NCBI RefSeq assembly: GCF_000344685.1
Contig: NW_006920422.1
Coordinates: forward strand, 1,137,241-1,201,240
Reading direction: 5' to 3'
Origin: Gloeophyllum trabeum ATCC 11539
Lineage: Eukaryota > Basidiomycota > Agaricomycetes > Gloeophyllales > Gloeophyllaceae
Length of the DNA stretch: 64,000 nucleotides
Part shown: piece by piece, positions 32,427-46,506 of the stretch
Position numbering within the stretch: the stretch's first letter is position 1
How the letters are laid out: every line of letters begins with the position of its first letter
Notes under the pieces: generated by a model
Told to the model about the DNA's origin: nothing
Database searches by the model: none
What the model saw: only the letters and a program-made list of their open reading frames with translations
Translations under genes and position numbers: made by a program

Positions 32427-34502
32427 ATGTCGGATGCAAACTCGATTTTCGCACTTGTCGTCGGAATCAACGACTACAGTGGTACAGACTTGGCCGGGGA
32501 TGGTGAACTGCCTGAGGTGGCCAATCTCCATTGCGCGGAGCCTGACGCCAAGAATATCCGCAACTTCCTCGTGAAAAGCCTGCACGTTCCAGAGGCAAAC
32601 ATCGCAACCCTCTACGATAAACAAGCCACACGAGAAGGAATTCTCAGCTCCTTCCGCACTCATCTGATTGAAAATGAGCGGATCAAGAAGGATGATCCTA
32701 TACTTTTCTACTTTGCAGGACATGGGACACGGTATCTCGATTTCGACCAATACGATGATGAATTCCAGGATGAAGACGCGAATAACAATTATGCGGATAC
32801 TGGAGGCCGGGAGGAACACATGCATGAAGCAATCTGCCCTGCGGATCGCAGAGCGGATGTCGTCTGGGACATTGAAGACTGGGAGCTTGGGGATCTTCTC
32901 ATGGAGTTATGGAACGAAAAGGGAGATAACATCACGGTTATTATGGATTGTTGTCATTCAGGTAGTGGCACAAGGAGCACTCCGAGCTTAAGTGCAAATT
33001 TGAGAGCACGCTTCCTGCCACCTCTGCGACACACGCGTCCTGGACCCACTGCTGCTGCTCAAGCGGACCATCACCGATCGGTAAAGACCAAGCCGAGCAT
33101 TCTCCACAGCCACGTACTCCTAGCTGCCTGCAGATCGAGCGAGCAGGCATATGAAGACGGAGACAGCGGTTGGTTCACGAATAAATTATCAGTCCTTCTC
33201 AAGGACCCTACACTTCCCTCAATGTCCTATTCGTCGCTGATGAACAAGATTCAAAGACTCAAATTTGAGTACCTTCAGAAAGACGAAACTGGAAGAGAAA
33301 CACAGGTATGGCTGACACAGACTCCGCAATGTGAAGGGAAGCGCAAAGATGCCCTGCTGTTTGGGGGGAAGGCTCTTGGGGTGGACAAGCGGCTGGTCCG
33401 CCTGAAGAAGAAAAGGGATGGGCGTTACCAAATCAAGGCCGGCGCGATCCAAGGAGTCACTCCCGATACCCGTTTCGTAATTCAGAGAGATGACCGGTTT
33501 TCGTTGGATTACCTGGGAGAGGCAACCGCGACCCAAGTGGAAGCAGTGTCCACCTATGTCGACATCCGGAGCAAGCAGGGAACATCTCTCGTAGACTTCG
33601 ACGATCATGTATATTACGCCAAGATCTCTTACCTGGTCGACCCCATATATCCTGTAGGCTTCCAGTCTGAGGCTTCCTCGAGTCGTCAGATGGCCGTGGA
33701 GGCTGGACTGCACATGCTTACCGAAACGAATCGCCGCGGTATCGATTTACACCTTGTGCATGCAGATCCTGCCCATGCTAGGCTGGTCGCGACAGTCCAC
33801 AAGGACAGAATGGAACTTCGGCTGAAGTCACCTCTCATCGAGAAAATTAGGCAGGATCATGCGACGACGGTCGCCATTAATTACGACCCTGGAGACCACG
33901 GCGTGTACGACTTGCAGAGGATAAGCTGGGCTGCAAGGTTCGACCTCTACCTGCACCATGAGAACCCCGACCACCCGTATCGGAACCAGGTGACGGCTAA
34001 CCTGTACAAGCTCAGGGATCACTCCCGACGGAATCTTGCACCGGCTGGAATTGCACGCCTCGAGGACGATCCACTTGCACAGGCAGAATACGTTCTGCAG
34101 TTGACAAACAAGACGGATGTGGACCTCTACCCCGCTGCATATTATTTTGATCCCAGTAACCATTCCGTGCACGAGATCTATAAGGCGCCCACGCCGAATG
34201 CAGGTTCCTCTCCTCTCAGGAGGAATTCGTCCTTCACTATAGGGTCTGACGAAAGTGCTGTCAGCCCCTTTTATTTTTACTTGGCACCTGGAGAGGACGA
34301 AGACACTGGTTTCCTAAAGGTCTTTTTGTCAGAGCGGTACGCGGAGATGGGCATCATTGAGCAAAGCGAGGATTTCACGCCCGTTCCTGCCAGCGAACGC
34401 GAGAAGGACAGGGTCGGAGACACTGATGGCGAGAAGGCTTCTGGCAGTTGGGACACGATCACTGTCACTATCAAAATATCCCGCAAAGCCATGGCCTTGT
34501 AG
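32427..34502 (+). CDS. caspase-like (peptidase C14) protein, intronless, with long C-terminal region
   Basis: This 691-residue single-exon protein begins with a caspase/metacaspase-type p20 fold: FALVVGINDY at residues 8-17, FYFAGHGT with the catalytic His at 99, and VIMDCCHSGSG with the catalytic Cys at 176. An acidic insert (about 106-128) separates the two. The catalytic domain ends by about residue 300 (LLAACRSSEQAYEDG is visible at about 234-248). The remaining 390 residues have no domain I can name; they are beta-rich in appearance and end with SWDTITVTIKIS. Canonical fungal metacaspases have a Gln/Pro-rich prodomain before p20 and no such tail, so this is a distinct basidiomycete class. 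Both catalytic residues are present, so activity is plausible. The role (proteostasis, cell death, protein trimming) is unknown. It is convergent with the SET gene. Confidence 0.85.
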   Translation: MSDANSIFALVVGINDYSGTDLAGDGELPEVANLHCAEPDAKNIRNFLVKSLHVPEANIATLYDKQATREGILSSFRTHLIENERIKKDDPILFYFAGHGTRYLDFDQYDDEFQDEDANNNYADTGGREEHMHEAICPADRRADVVWDIEDWELGDLLMELWNEKGDNITVIMDCCHSGSGTRSTPSLSANLRARFLPPLRHTRPGPTAAAQADHHRSVKTKPSILHSHVLLAACRSSEQAYEDGDSGWFTNKLSVLLKDPTLPSMSYSSLMNKIQRLKFEYLQKDETGRETQVWLTQTPQCEGKRKDALLFGGKALGVDKRLVRLKKKRDGRYQIKAGAIQGVTPDTRFVIQRDDRFSLDYLGEATATQVEAVSTYVDIRSKQGTSLVDFDDHVYYAKISYLVDPIYPVGFQSEASSSRQMAVEAGLHMLTETNRRGIDLHLVHADPAHARLVATVHKDRMELRLKSPLIEKIRQDHATTVAINYDPGDHGVYDLQRISWAARFDLYLHHENPDHPYRNQVTANLYKLRDHSRRNLAPAGIARLEDDPLAQAEYVLQLTNKTDVDLYPAAYYFDPSNHSVHEIYKAPTPNAGSSPLRRNSSFTIGSDESAVSPFYFYLAPGEDEDTGFLKVFLSERYAEMGIIEQSEDFTPVPASEREKDRVGDTDGEKASGSWDTITVTIKISRKAMAL

Positions 34503-34722
34503 ACAGAGTGGGTTGCTTTCCGCATTCCGAGGTCCAACAAGGAAGTAATAGTTTGTAATTCGTATTCACGGGGTCAGATGAATTAGGGTCTCGATGAATC
34601 CCCAATCGCAAGGCAAGTAGGTCGGTGGGGTTACTACTGTCGGCGTGCATATCTACCAAGGACACGCCTAGCCAGGACGATGGATGTATTGGTATTATAA
34701 TACTTCCGGCTTGTAGACTTGT

Positions 34723-36424
34723 TTAATCGCGGGAGCATAGGTACTGCATGCCCACCTCCCATCTCAGCAGACCCTGGTCCTGTAGAGCCCGCCACCTATT
34801 CACTTCTTCCTCCCCTCGGAACTCCGCTTGCTCAAGCCGTCGCTGCGCCTCCTTGACAAGCCAGTATCCAAGAACCCTGCGCTCCTCACTGACGTTGAGG
34901 CTCAGTCCGCCATCTCCGAGGCTGCTCAGGGCCCGCTCGATAACAGCGAGCATGCATAGGAGCACAGCGTGGACCCCGTCATCTCCAAACTGCTGCCGCA
35001 GCCAGAAGCTCTGCTCGAAGAGGATGTACTTCAGGAACGAGTACACGTGAGAATGGGTGACGTGCAGGGGTGAGAGGAAGGGCAAAAAGGGCGGTGTTAT
35101 AGACCCGCCGTTGGCAGGTAAGGACACGGCCCATGACCTCGAAAGTTGCTGGAGGACCTGGTATGCCAAAAGGTGGGTGCATTGCTCGGCGGGGATGTCT
35201 CCGATAGTCATAGCCAGAATTTGCTCCCATTGACCCATCCATTCTTGTTCCTTGGCCTCCACCGCGGAGATCGCAAGGGCGTCTAATGCTCCACCGCAGT
35301 GGTCACAGATCCAGCGTATTTCCCCGTTTGCCCTGACTGGGCAGCACACACCCTGGCCGCCTATGCATCCCAGATTCGAGCACGCCGCTGACCTCATGTA
35401 CTCTCTGACTCGACCTGAGCATAGAGGGCACTGGCAGTCAAAGCCGCGAGAGCGCAGGATGTCTTGACGGTCGAGCGTAGGTAGATACTCTTCATCGTGA
35501 TAATTTATCAGGAGCTCCTCGCCGGCGGAGACAGGGCGGATACAGCGCAGGTACAACGCGGCCTCGTCGCCGGTCCGCTTCGTTGGCGGAATGAAAACCG
35601 TGCAGTTCGGCAGACAGCTGTGGTTGAGCATGGAAGCCATTATCCAGAGACCGCAGGCTTCGTCTTTCGTTTCGTCATCCTCGTGTTCGTCAGTACTTGC
35701 CGACATTGTCATAGCCATGTCCATGGTGTCCGATGTATTCGTCGGGACAACACCCGTTCGAGGATCCAGCAGATCACGCATGTCGTCTTCGTCCCGAGAA
35801 TGGCTGTTGGTTTCGAGGATAGCGATCAGACGAAAAATTTCTTCAGCAGTCGGCTGCCATGAAGTACCGTCACTACCGCCTTGCTGATGGTACCAGCTAA
35901 TCCATTCCTGAGCCCATTCCTGGAATTCAGACTCCCTGTCCGGGTCGGCCTCCCTAGCCAGGTCTGAGCAGACGCCGTCCATAGACAGATCGACTATTAT
36001 TCCATCAAGAACCTGAGATAATTGGTTGCTTCTCCTATGAGTTGCATAGAGAAACAGAAGCCGCTGCCAGTCATGGGGGATATCTAGGTCTGCCGTAGGA
36101 ATGAAGGCCCGTGCAATGGGGTGGGACGTATGGAGGATCGGGCTTTCTTTGAGAATTAGCTGTCCTGCCTGTGATCATTGAGGTAAGATAATAAGTTAAC
36201 GAGCAGAACACTGAGCAGTAAAGATATTCGCCGAGATGGTGCACGCTCCAGCGGATGTTGTAGGGAAGTACAAAGAGCTCAGAAATGATATCGTAACGTA
36301 CCTCGAAAGCGCTGGCTGCAAATAACCCTCGATCCTTCCGCCCTCCCTGTCCCTCTACCGTGCGTACGCTGACCTGAGGATACGATGATGCATGGAAAGA
36401 AGAGTCGATACTGCCGACGCTCAT
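34723..36424 (-). CDS. SET-domain protein (SMYD-like, without an obvious MYND finger)
   Basis: This is a putative protein-lysine methyltransferase. Exon 1 (ATG 36422-36424) ends with RGLFAASAFE, the start of a SET domain. A GTACGT...CAG intron (about 36303-36177) joins it to AGQLILKESPILHTSHP. The core is SMLNHSCLPNC, then ISAGEELLINYHDEEYLPT-like sequence (here VSAGEELLINYHD) and a post-SET Cys cluster FDCQCPLCSGR, with further Cys pairs CSNLGC and CDHCGG that may bind zinc. The C-terminal region is helical. The SET domain is interrupted by a 150-residue insert, as in SMYD and Set5/6 proteins, but I see no MYND zinc finger in it. The substrate is unknown. The gene is head-to-head with SEC23, with 406 bases between starts. 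Confidence 0.8.
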
Positions 36425-36830
36425 TTTTGTTCGCCTTCGAATCGAAGTGAGGAAGAGACTTCGAGACTCGTGCGTACCGCTTTCCTAAAGTTGAAGCCGA
36501 CTTGCTCGTTCATTTCTGCGACTCTACAACGCGGAGTGAGCGATTCTGCGTGCTCTTCTGCAGCAAGAGACATAGAAGGTTCATCATCCCTCGTCTGCAA
36601 CATATCATGTGTAAACGAACGCAAGCAGAGGATGTCGCAGAACGGACGGACTGCACGACCGCGACGGTCAGTTAACGTGTGACACGTGATGCAATGTCAC
36701 CGCTTTACACTCGAGCACGACGTGGAAGTCCTTTCGCCTTTGCTCAGATTGTTGCTTGTCCTCGTCACCGCCGTTGACGGAGGAGAAATCGTTTAAGGAG
36801 GTCACCCGGCAGGTCCACGTAAACTTCAGA
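36425..36830. promoter_or_regulatory. divergent promoter region, SET gene / SEC23
   Basis: This 406-base gap separates two divergent start codons. Open frames cross it on both strands, but none has a recognisable product. No strong TATA box is visible, as is common for housekeeping genes. Confidence 0.45.
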
Positions 36831-39654
<2,824 letters not shown>

Positions 39655-40559
39655 TTTGTTTATTGGTAGACAAGAGTGTGGACTATGCGATACAAGCGGG
39701 CCGCTTCGTTCGTATGACGGTTATATTGAATCTCATCATTCTCTCCTGGCTTTCGGGCTGTTGATGTCCCCGTGAACATGACTCTTGCCGCCGGATCTGC
39801 TGCGAGGTTGTCCTCAGAGCGCCGTGGCCGCCGTGGCAACACTTCCAGGGGATTCGACCATCTTCTAGCTGTTACCAGCGAATGTGACAACGTCCCCCGG
39901 ACGTCGAGCCACGTAGCTGATGCCCATTGGATATGAAATGTGAGCTCTCTCTGATCTCCCTTTCCTTCTGCTATGCGTGCATGATCGCCATACGACGTAG
40001 GGCCTTTCTGCCAGAGGGCATCCACGCCCGCCATCCACGTCTGCCTATACTAACCTGCCAGAGAAGTTCGCGAAATGAGTCAGTGGCGGTACGACCGGTA
40101 CCAGGCCGGCATTGCCCGCCATCAGCCTACGGCCCTAAGTATATCTACGCAGCGTGAATAGACGCTCGTGCGTGAGCTCCTTATATAGGGACGCGTCTTG
40201 AGCAGAGCGACTAACAACCTTCCCCGTACCCTCCACCTGCATGTCGTAGACGTCCCTGGCCCTTGCCTCCCCTGCAGGGCACGCGCCTTGCTGCTCGTCT
40301 CCTGGCTTCATCTAGGGCTGTGCTCCTACCAACTGGCCGTGTCTTGCTTAGCCTCCCTGCCGTTGTGCTCGTACGCGCCCGCGCCTATATACCAATACCA
40401 CTTGCTATCGCAATAGGATTTATTTCGTTGTCGCACCACTGCTGTCTCTTTCGCTGTGCTTGCTTGCTTCCAGTGACTCTCCATTACACTTCTCAGGGTC
40501 CCAAAGTGTCTCAATGACTGCTTTATTTCTCTTTACTTCAGTACTAGACCACCACCGCG
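39655..40559. other. intergenic stretch, promoter and leader of the next gene
   Basis: No gene is supported in this 900-base stretch. A TATA-like TATATAGG at 40182-40189 suggests transcription of the following gene starts near 40210, giving a leader of about 350 bases. A 124-codon minus-strand frame at 39660-40034 has no recognisable motif. Confidence 0.45.
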
Positions 40560-41688
40560 ATGCAGCTTAAACCGTACAGCCTGCAGGGGAGAGTGGACGG
40601 GTTAGAGCCTCTAGACCACATGCCGTTTCCCCCGCCTTTCGCGCAGACACCCAAGACGCCCAGGTACGATAGCTTCCACGTGCGCTCGGTCTCGCCTGTC
40701 ATTGCTGATATCACTGTTATCATCATATATTAGGCGAGTGCCGGTTGGGTTCGAAGATCTGAATGACACGCCCACATCCGAGTCCTGGTCTCTGCCTTCC
40801 ACCCCCTTTCTCGCAGAGCCTGTTATACCAAGGTGCGTACGTCTGCTAGCAGCCCTGCATAATTATTCTGATCTCTTCACTCAGTGACCAACCCGTGAGC
40901 GATAACGCCGCCGGGAACGTCAGGGCGATGTCAGTTTGTACCCAAGACGGTCCCGGCGCCCCTGCGATGAAGGACATGGACTCGTTCAGCCAGGGCACTG
41001 GCCAGGGGAGTTTCGAATTCAGCTTGAAGGACGGGTACGACGACTTTGAGCGGCCGTCCTCGGTGGCGTACAATCCTGCTCATCCCGAGATCTCCATCGA
41101 GAACTGGAGACGGGATGTGTCCGCCAACCTTGATGGCACAACGCCTGTTGGGCCGTCTCGCATCCCTGTCCAGAACACGCCTGCGTTGCGACCCAAGCGC
41201 GGCCATTCGTCGTCGGGGAGCGACTTCTCTGTCGGCTCGGCTGGCGGGGATGCTTGCTCGGACAACATGCACTGGCGGAAGCATAAGCATAACGAGGGCA
41301 AGAGACGCCGTCTCGTGCAGAACGAGCTGCCCGTTATCCAGGAGGGCTTCTCCAACGAGATGAGCCAGTGGGAGCCCAGCGACTGCTACTGGTTCCGCTG
41401 CGACGTCCCAGGTAATTGGTGAGTCTGGTATATTGTCATTGCCTTGCGTGTGCTGACCTTTTGGCAGTCGCTGTTAAATTTGAGATGAACATTAGTCCAG
41501 ACAACCATGCAATACTTGAACTATACCAGTATGTCTCCGCCAATATGTATTTTCACTATCTATCCCATCGTAGTCCACGAACGTCCCCCGTAGTATATGG
41601 AACATCGCTAATTGATGTCACTCACTGTCCCCAAGCTCATTCCAGCCTGAACACCCCCTTCCTCCCCCCCCCCCCCACTCGTCTGTAG
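40560..41688 (+). CDS. unknown basidiomycete protein
   Basis: I do not recognise this gene. A model starting at ATG 40560 gives MQLKPYSLQGRVDGLEPLDH, followed by two short introns (about 40662-40734 and 40832-40884) and a main exon to about 41411. The protein is hydrophilic and rich in Ser, Asp and Pro, with a basic patch HWRKHKHNEGKRRR that could be a nuclear localisation signal. A further intron (41412-about 41467) leads to VAVKFEMNISPDNHAILELY. The 3' end is uncertain: reading on reaches TAG at 41686-41688 just after a run of 13 C, while splicing a GTATGT...TAG intron near 41530 changes only the middle. Clean splice signals and coding-like composition support a real gene. No catalytic motif is visible. 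Confidence 0.5.
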
Positions 41689-42102
41689 TGATAACTGCTA
41701 AGTCGTTCATCATGTGTCAGGCATTCCCTCGACATGGAATATTTATTGTCATGTGCCCGATGTCTCTGCGTGCTGCTAGCCAGACTTGCGTATGTCTGCT
41801 TCCCCGAGCGACGGAGGCGTTTTGGATAGACCAAGGAAGACCGTCATCGCATGACGCTGAAAAGAGAAAAACATATCACAAACATACCGAATCCGTCGCC
41901 GGCTATATCAAGCGCTTACCGTCGGAACGGAAGGACGGCAGAGGGAAACACAGCCACGTTTGGCCTTGGTCGCCATCCAAAACAACCGCGGACCTACTCT
42001 GGATGTCGACGACCTAATTACTCTACAACCACAGTGGCCAGCAATACACAGTACTCTACAACACCTTTCTAGTCTTTGTCTTCGACGTCGTCTGCAGCAG
42101 CA

Positions 42103-44668
42103 ATGGCCGCAACCGTGCTGGCACGCTCATCCTCTCCCACACAGCTCGACTCGCCGCTCTCACCGTCGAGCTTGTCGTACCAGACCTCCAGGACAGCCTC
42201 GGACGAGCACTCGCGGTCCAGCTCAGCCCACTCTTCGTCGACCCACACGGTGGGGCCCAGCGCTCGCGAGGACAGCATCGGCGTGAACCCGCTCCACACC
42301 CTGTCGCACCCGCCGGGCGGCAGGCAGCCGCAGGAGGTGCACATTGTCAAGGTCACGGGCAACAGCGTGCAGGTCGAGCCGGGCCCGCCGCCGGATACGT
42401 TCTCGCAGCGGATAGGCAAGTCGATCGCGCGCGTGATGCCGCCGATTGACGGCCTGCGCTGCGATGACGATACGATTGGGCCGCCGCCGCCGTCCCCGCC
42501 CGCGAGCGAGGAGCACGGGCTCGACGAGGAGCCCTCGGTGCCCCCGAAGATGGTGATGGCGAACTCGGAGCCGGGCCCGAGCGAGGAAGAGGACGTGATC
42601 GGGGCCCGCGCGTCGTTGGACGTATCTGCGCCGCCGAAGATGAAGAATGCAAGGTCAGAGCCTGCCGTCACTTTCGAAGAGCCGACGTCGATGTCCACCT
42701 CTTCCCGGGCTGGACCTTCTTCCCACCTCCTTCACCGATCCTCAACGGAGACTAGGGCGTCCCTCATCTCTGCCACAAAACCGCGTGACGACGAGGATGA
42801 GAAAGGCTCTCCCGCAAAAAATCGTGACCGCGCTGCTCTACACCTGTCTGCCGATGGCTATCTGCAACCGCCGCCGCCCTCTTCACATAAGCGGCCGACG
42901 CGGAGGAACACCACAGGTTCGACAGACCCGCCAGAGTCGCCCAGGACGCATGCAAGACGGAAGATGACCCAAGGTGGTGCGGCACCTTCGTCGTACTCTG
43001 GCGGGCAGTGGTTGGAGGACGTGGATGCAGACGGCGAGTTGGCGACGGACATCCAGATCCAGGCGGAGCAGATCCGGAGGGAGCGGCAGACGAAGCGCGC
43101 CAAGGCGCAACAGGAGGCGGAGGCGGCGCTGACACGTTCAATGTCGATATCACGCGGGGTGGGCGGGGTGCGGGACGAGGAGAATAAGGTGTTGGTAGGG
43201 AATCTGATTGGGGAGGACCACGTCAACTATGTGCTGATGTACAATATGTTGACGGGAATTCGGATAGCGGTGAGCGTTCTGCGATTTCGCTAGGCTGACC
43301 TCGTGTTGACGACGCTCAGGTGAGTCGGTGTCAAGCAAAGATGAAGCGGCCCCTCACGGACGAGGACTTCGTCGCGCGGCACAAATACTCATTTGACATG
43401 TACGTACTCTCCGATGCACTCGCGCGTGTCCGGCTCATCGTCCTGTAGCCTCGGTAACGAACTGACACCCGCGGCGAAGTACGACTTCAAGTTCAAGGAC
43501 TACGCGCCCTGGGTCTTCCGCGAGCTGCGAGAAGACCACTTCCACCTGGACCCCTCCGACTACCTCGTCTCGCTTACCGCTAAGTACATCCTCTCGGAGC
43601 TCGGCTCGCCCGGCAAGTCGGGTTCGTTCTTCTACTTTTCGAGAGACTACCGCTTCATCATCAAGACCATCCACCACTCCGAGCACAAGTTCCTTCGTTC
43701 AATACTGAAGCAGTATCATGAGCATATCAAGAACAACCCGCATACGCTCATATCGCGGTTTTACGGTCTGCACCGGGTGAAGCTGCCTAGAGGGAAGAAG
43801 ATTCATTTCGTGATCATGAATAACCTGTTTCCGCCGCATAAGGACATTCACGAGACGTACGACCTGAAAGGCAGCACAGTTGGAAGGGAGTATCCGGAAG
43901 AGAAGGCGGCAAAGAACCCCAGAGCGGTGCTGAAAGACCTGAACTGGATCAACAGGCATAAACAACTAGAGCTGGGTCCGGAGAAGAGGGCGCTGCTGAC
44001 GGAGCAAATAAGGAGAGACTCGGAGTTACTCAAGTCTCTTGATGTTATGGATTACAGTCTGTTGGTGGGGATCCATAATATGCGCAGGGGGAACAGAGAT
44101 AACCTGCGGAGAAATACACTAAAAGTGTTTTCGGTACGAGAATTCTCTTGGGTATTTGTTCGTTTTATTGATCTGGTCGATGCAGCCAAACATGCCTCGC
44201 ATGAAACGGAAACCTACGCAACTGAAGTCGTCATCACCAGAAGCTATCGCGATTCGGAAAGCAATGCGCGAGTCTGATCCAAAGCGACTGGACGCGCCGG
44301 GAGGGGAATCTCTGCCCGAGTGCGATACAGGCGACCGGCAACATTTCTTGTTCTACCAAGACGAAGGGGGATTGCGTGCTACTGACCAGGCGAATGAAGA
44401 ACTCGATACCATATACTACTTGGGTATAATCGATATCTTGACGCCTTACAGTACACTGAAGAAGTTGGAACACTTCTGGAAAGGGCTACAGAGCGATCGA
44501 GTAAGTGTCTCAGCTCTATCCAACTCACCAGGTTTTAACGCTGCCCATAATTAACAGCATAAGATTAGTCCAGTACCACCTGCGGAGTACGCGGAGCGGT
44601 TCTATGCCTTCATGAAAGCTATCATGCCCGGAGGGGGAGGAGGTGAGAAGTTCAAGGCGGAAACGTAG
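42103..44668 (+). CDS. MSS4: phosphatidylinositol 4-phosphate 5-kinase
   Basis: This enzyme makes PI(4,5)P2 at the plasma membrane, which controls actin, endocytosis and polarised growth. The first ATG in the coding frame is 42103 ([10 protein letters not shown]). The N-terminal 300 residues are low-complexity Ser/Pro-rich with a basic cluster. The kinase domain begins at about 43190 ([21 protein letters not shown]) and continues through [29 protein letters not shown] with the ATP-binding Lys, [41 protein letters not shown] and [11 protein letters not shown]. The last exon gives [13 protein letters not shown] and ends at TAG 44666-44668. Introns lie near 43269-43320, 43399-43449, 44135-44187 and 44503-44557. 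The 3' part from 44367 on is repeated after the gap at 45286-45587; that second copy is judged an assembly artefact. Confidence 0.93.
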
Positions 44669-45285
44669 ATGCAACTTCGCTTCTTGACATTTCGTTCGTT
44701 CATGGATACCATGGTATCATCGGAGGATCTTTTCTTATCGCATCGGACTAAGTGCATTCGGCATCGTGTATCTTAACTCATCTCCATTACAATCGGCTTC
44801 ATCTATTGCTTTCGTGGGCTAATTTCTCTTGCCCCTACCACACTCCTTGAATATCATCTCGACTTCGTCCAGTATAATCCTCACGCTCCTTACAGACTCT
44901 TTCTCGTGTACTCGGTGGCTCTCCTATTATCCCTATAGATTATTTTCGTATGTTGATACAGGTGCTGATACAATGTGTACAAATCTCTGGCACGATCCTC
45001 ACTCCGAATCAGGGTCCTCAGTTTGTGCCTTCCTCCTACCAGCTAATGGCTCGACAGGTGAGCACCAATGTCTCCTCTGCGTTGGGTGAATCAACTTACT
45101 TCGCCTTGTGGCACGCTTCTTTGCTGCGGCCTTCTTCTTCTCGGCCCGTTTCTCGAGGAGGTGATCTTCCTCTCCTTGCCGCTTGTGCTCTTCAAGTATC
45201 TGGGGATGAGGTTCGTTACAGGATTACCCCTAGGTAAAGAACCTAGACGCACTCTCTCGAACTCATCCAGTTCGGAATCAGGCTT
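44367..45285 (+). repeat. contig-end overlap, left copy (919 bp)
   Basis: Identical, with a constant offset of 1221, to 45588-46506. It contains the MSS4 3' end, the MSS4/YCS4 spacer and part of the YCS4 3' end. The copy ends exactly at the N-run. Confidence 0.85.
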
Positions 45286-45587
45286 NNNNNNNNNNNNNNN
45301 NNNNNNNNNNNNNNNNNNNNNNNNNNNNNNNNNNNNNNNNNNNNNNNNNNNNNNNNNNNNNNNNNNNNNNNNNNNNNNNNNNNNNNNNNNNNNNNNNNNN
45401 NNNNNNNNNNNNNNNNNNNNNNNNNNNNNNNNNNNNNNNNNNNNNNNNNNNNNNNNNNNNNNNNNNNNNNNNNNNNNNNNNNNNNNNNNNNNNNNNNNNN
45501 NNNNNNNNNNNNNNNNNNNNNNNNNNNNNNNNNNNNNNNNNNNNNNNNNNNNNNNNNNNNNNNNNNNNNNNNNNNNNNNNNNNNNNN
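45286..45587. other. assembly gap of 302 N, probably false
   Basis: The gap lies between two identical 919-bp copies, the left ending and the right starting exactly at its borders. This is the mark of overlapping contig ends that were scaffolded and not merged. Collapsing the copies removes 1221 bases and leaves MSS4 and YCS4 convergent with about 330 bases between their stop codons. Confidence 0.85.
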
Positions 45588-46506
45588 GGGGATTGCGTGC
45601 TACTGACCAGGCGAATGAAGAACTCGATACCATATACTACTTGGGTATAATCGATATCTTGACGCCTTACAGTACACTGAAGAAGTTGGAACACTTCTGG
45701 AAAGGGCTACAGAGCGATCGAGTAAGTGTCTCAGCTCTATCCAACTCACCAGGTTTTAACGCTGCCCATAATTAACAGCATAAGATTAGTCCAGTACCAC
45801 CTGCGGAGTACGCGGAGCGGTTCTATGCCTTCATGAAAGCTATCATGCCCGGAGGGGGAGGAGGTGAGAAGTTCAAGGCGGAAACGTAGATGCAACTTCG
45901 CTTCTTGACATTTCGTTCGTTCATGGATACCATGGTATCATCGGAGGATCTTTTCTTATCGCATCGGACTAAGTGCATTCGGCATCGTGTATCTTAACTC
46001 ATCTCCATTACAATCGGCTTCATCTATTGCTTTCGTGGGCTAATTTCTCTTGCCCCTACCACACTCCTTGAATATCATCTCGACTTCGTCCAGTATAATC
46101 CTCACGCTCCTTACAGACTCTTTCTCGTGTACTCGGTGGCTCTCCTATTATCCCTATAGATTATTTTCGTATGTTGATACAGGTGCTGATACAATGTGTA
46201 CAAATCTCTGGCACGATCCTCACTCCGAATCAGGGTCCTCAGTTTGTGCCTTCCTCCTACCAGCTAATGGCTCGACAGGTGAGCACCAATGTCTCCTCTG
46301 CGTTGGGTGAATCAACTTACTTCGCCTTGTGGCACGCTTCTTTGCTGCGGCCTTCTTCTTCTCGGCCCGTTTCTCGAGGAGGTGATCTTCCTCTCCTTGC
46401 CGCTTGTGCTCTTCAAGTATCTGGGGATGAGGTTCGTTACAGGATTACCCCTAGGTAAAGAACCTAGACGCACTCTCTCGAACTCATCCAGTTCGGAATC
46501 AGGCTT
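45588..46506 (+). repeat. contig-end overlap, right copy (919 bp)
   Basis: This is the second copy of 44367-45285. It includes a headless copy of the last MSS4 exons (45588-45889), which should not be annotated as a gene, and the true contiguous 3' end of YCS4. Confidence 0.85.

Noticed and set aside
42076..42102. Upstream start for MSS4
   Set aside because: The codon there is TTG; the first ATG in frame is 42103.
45588..45889. A second, truncated PIP kinase gene
   Set aside because: Identical to the MSS4 3' end and starting exactly at the N-run; judged an assembly duplicate.
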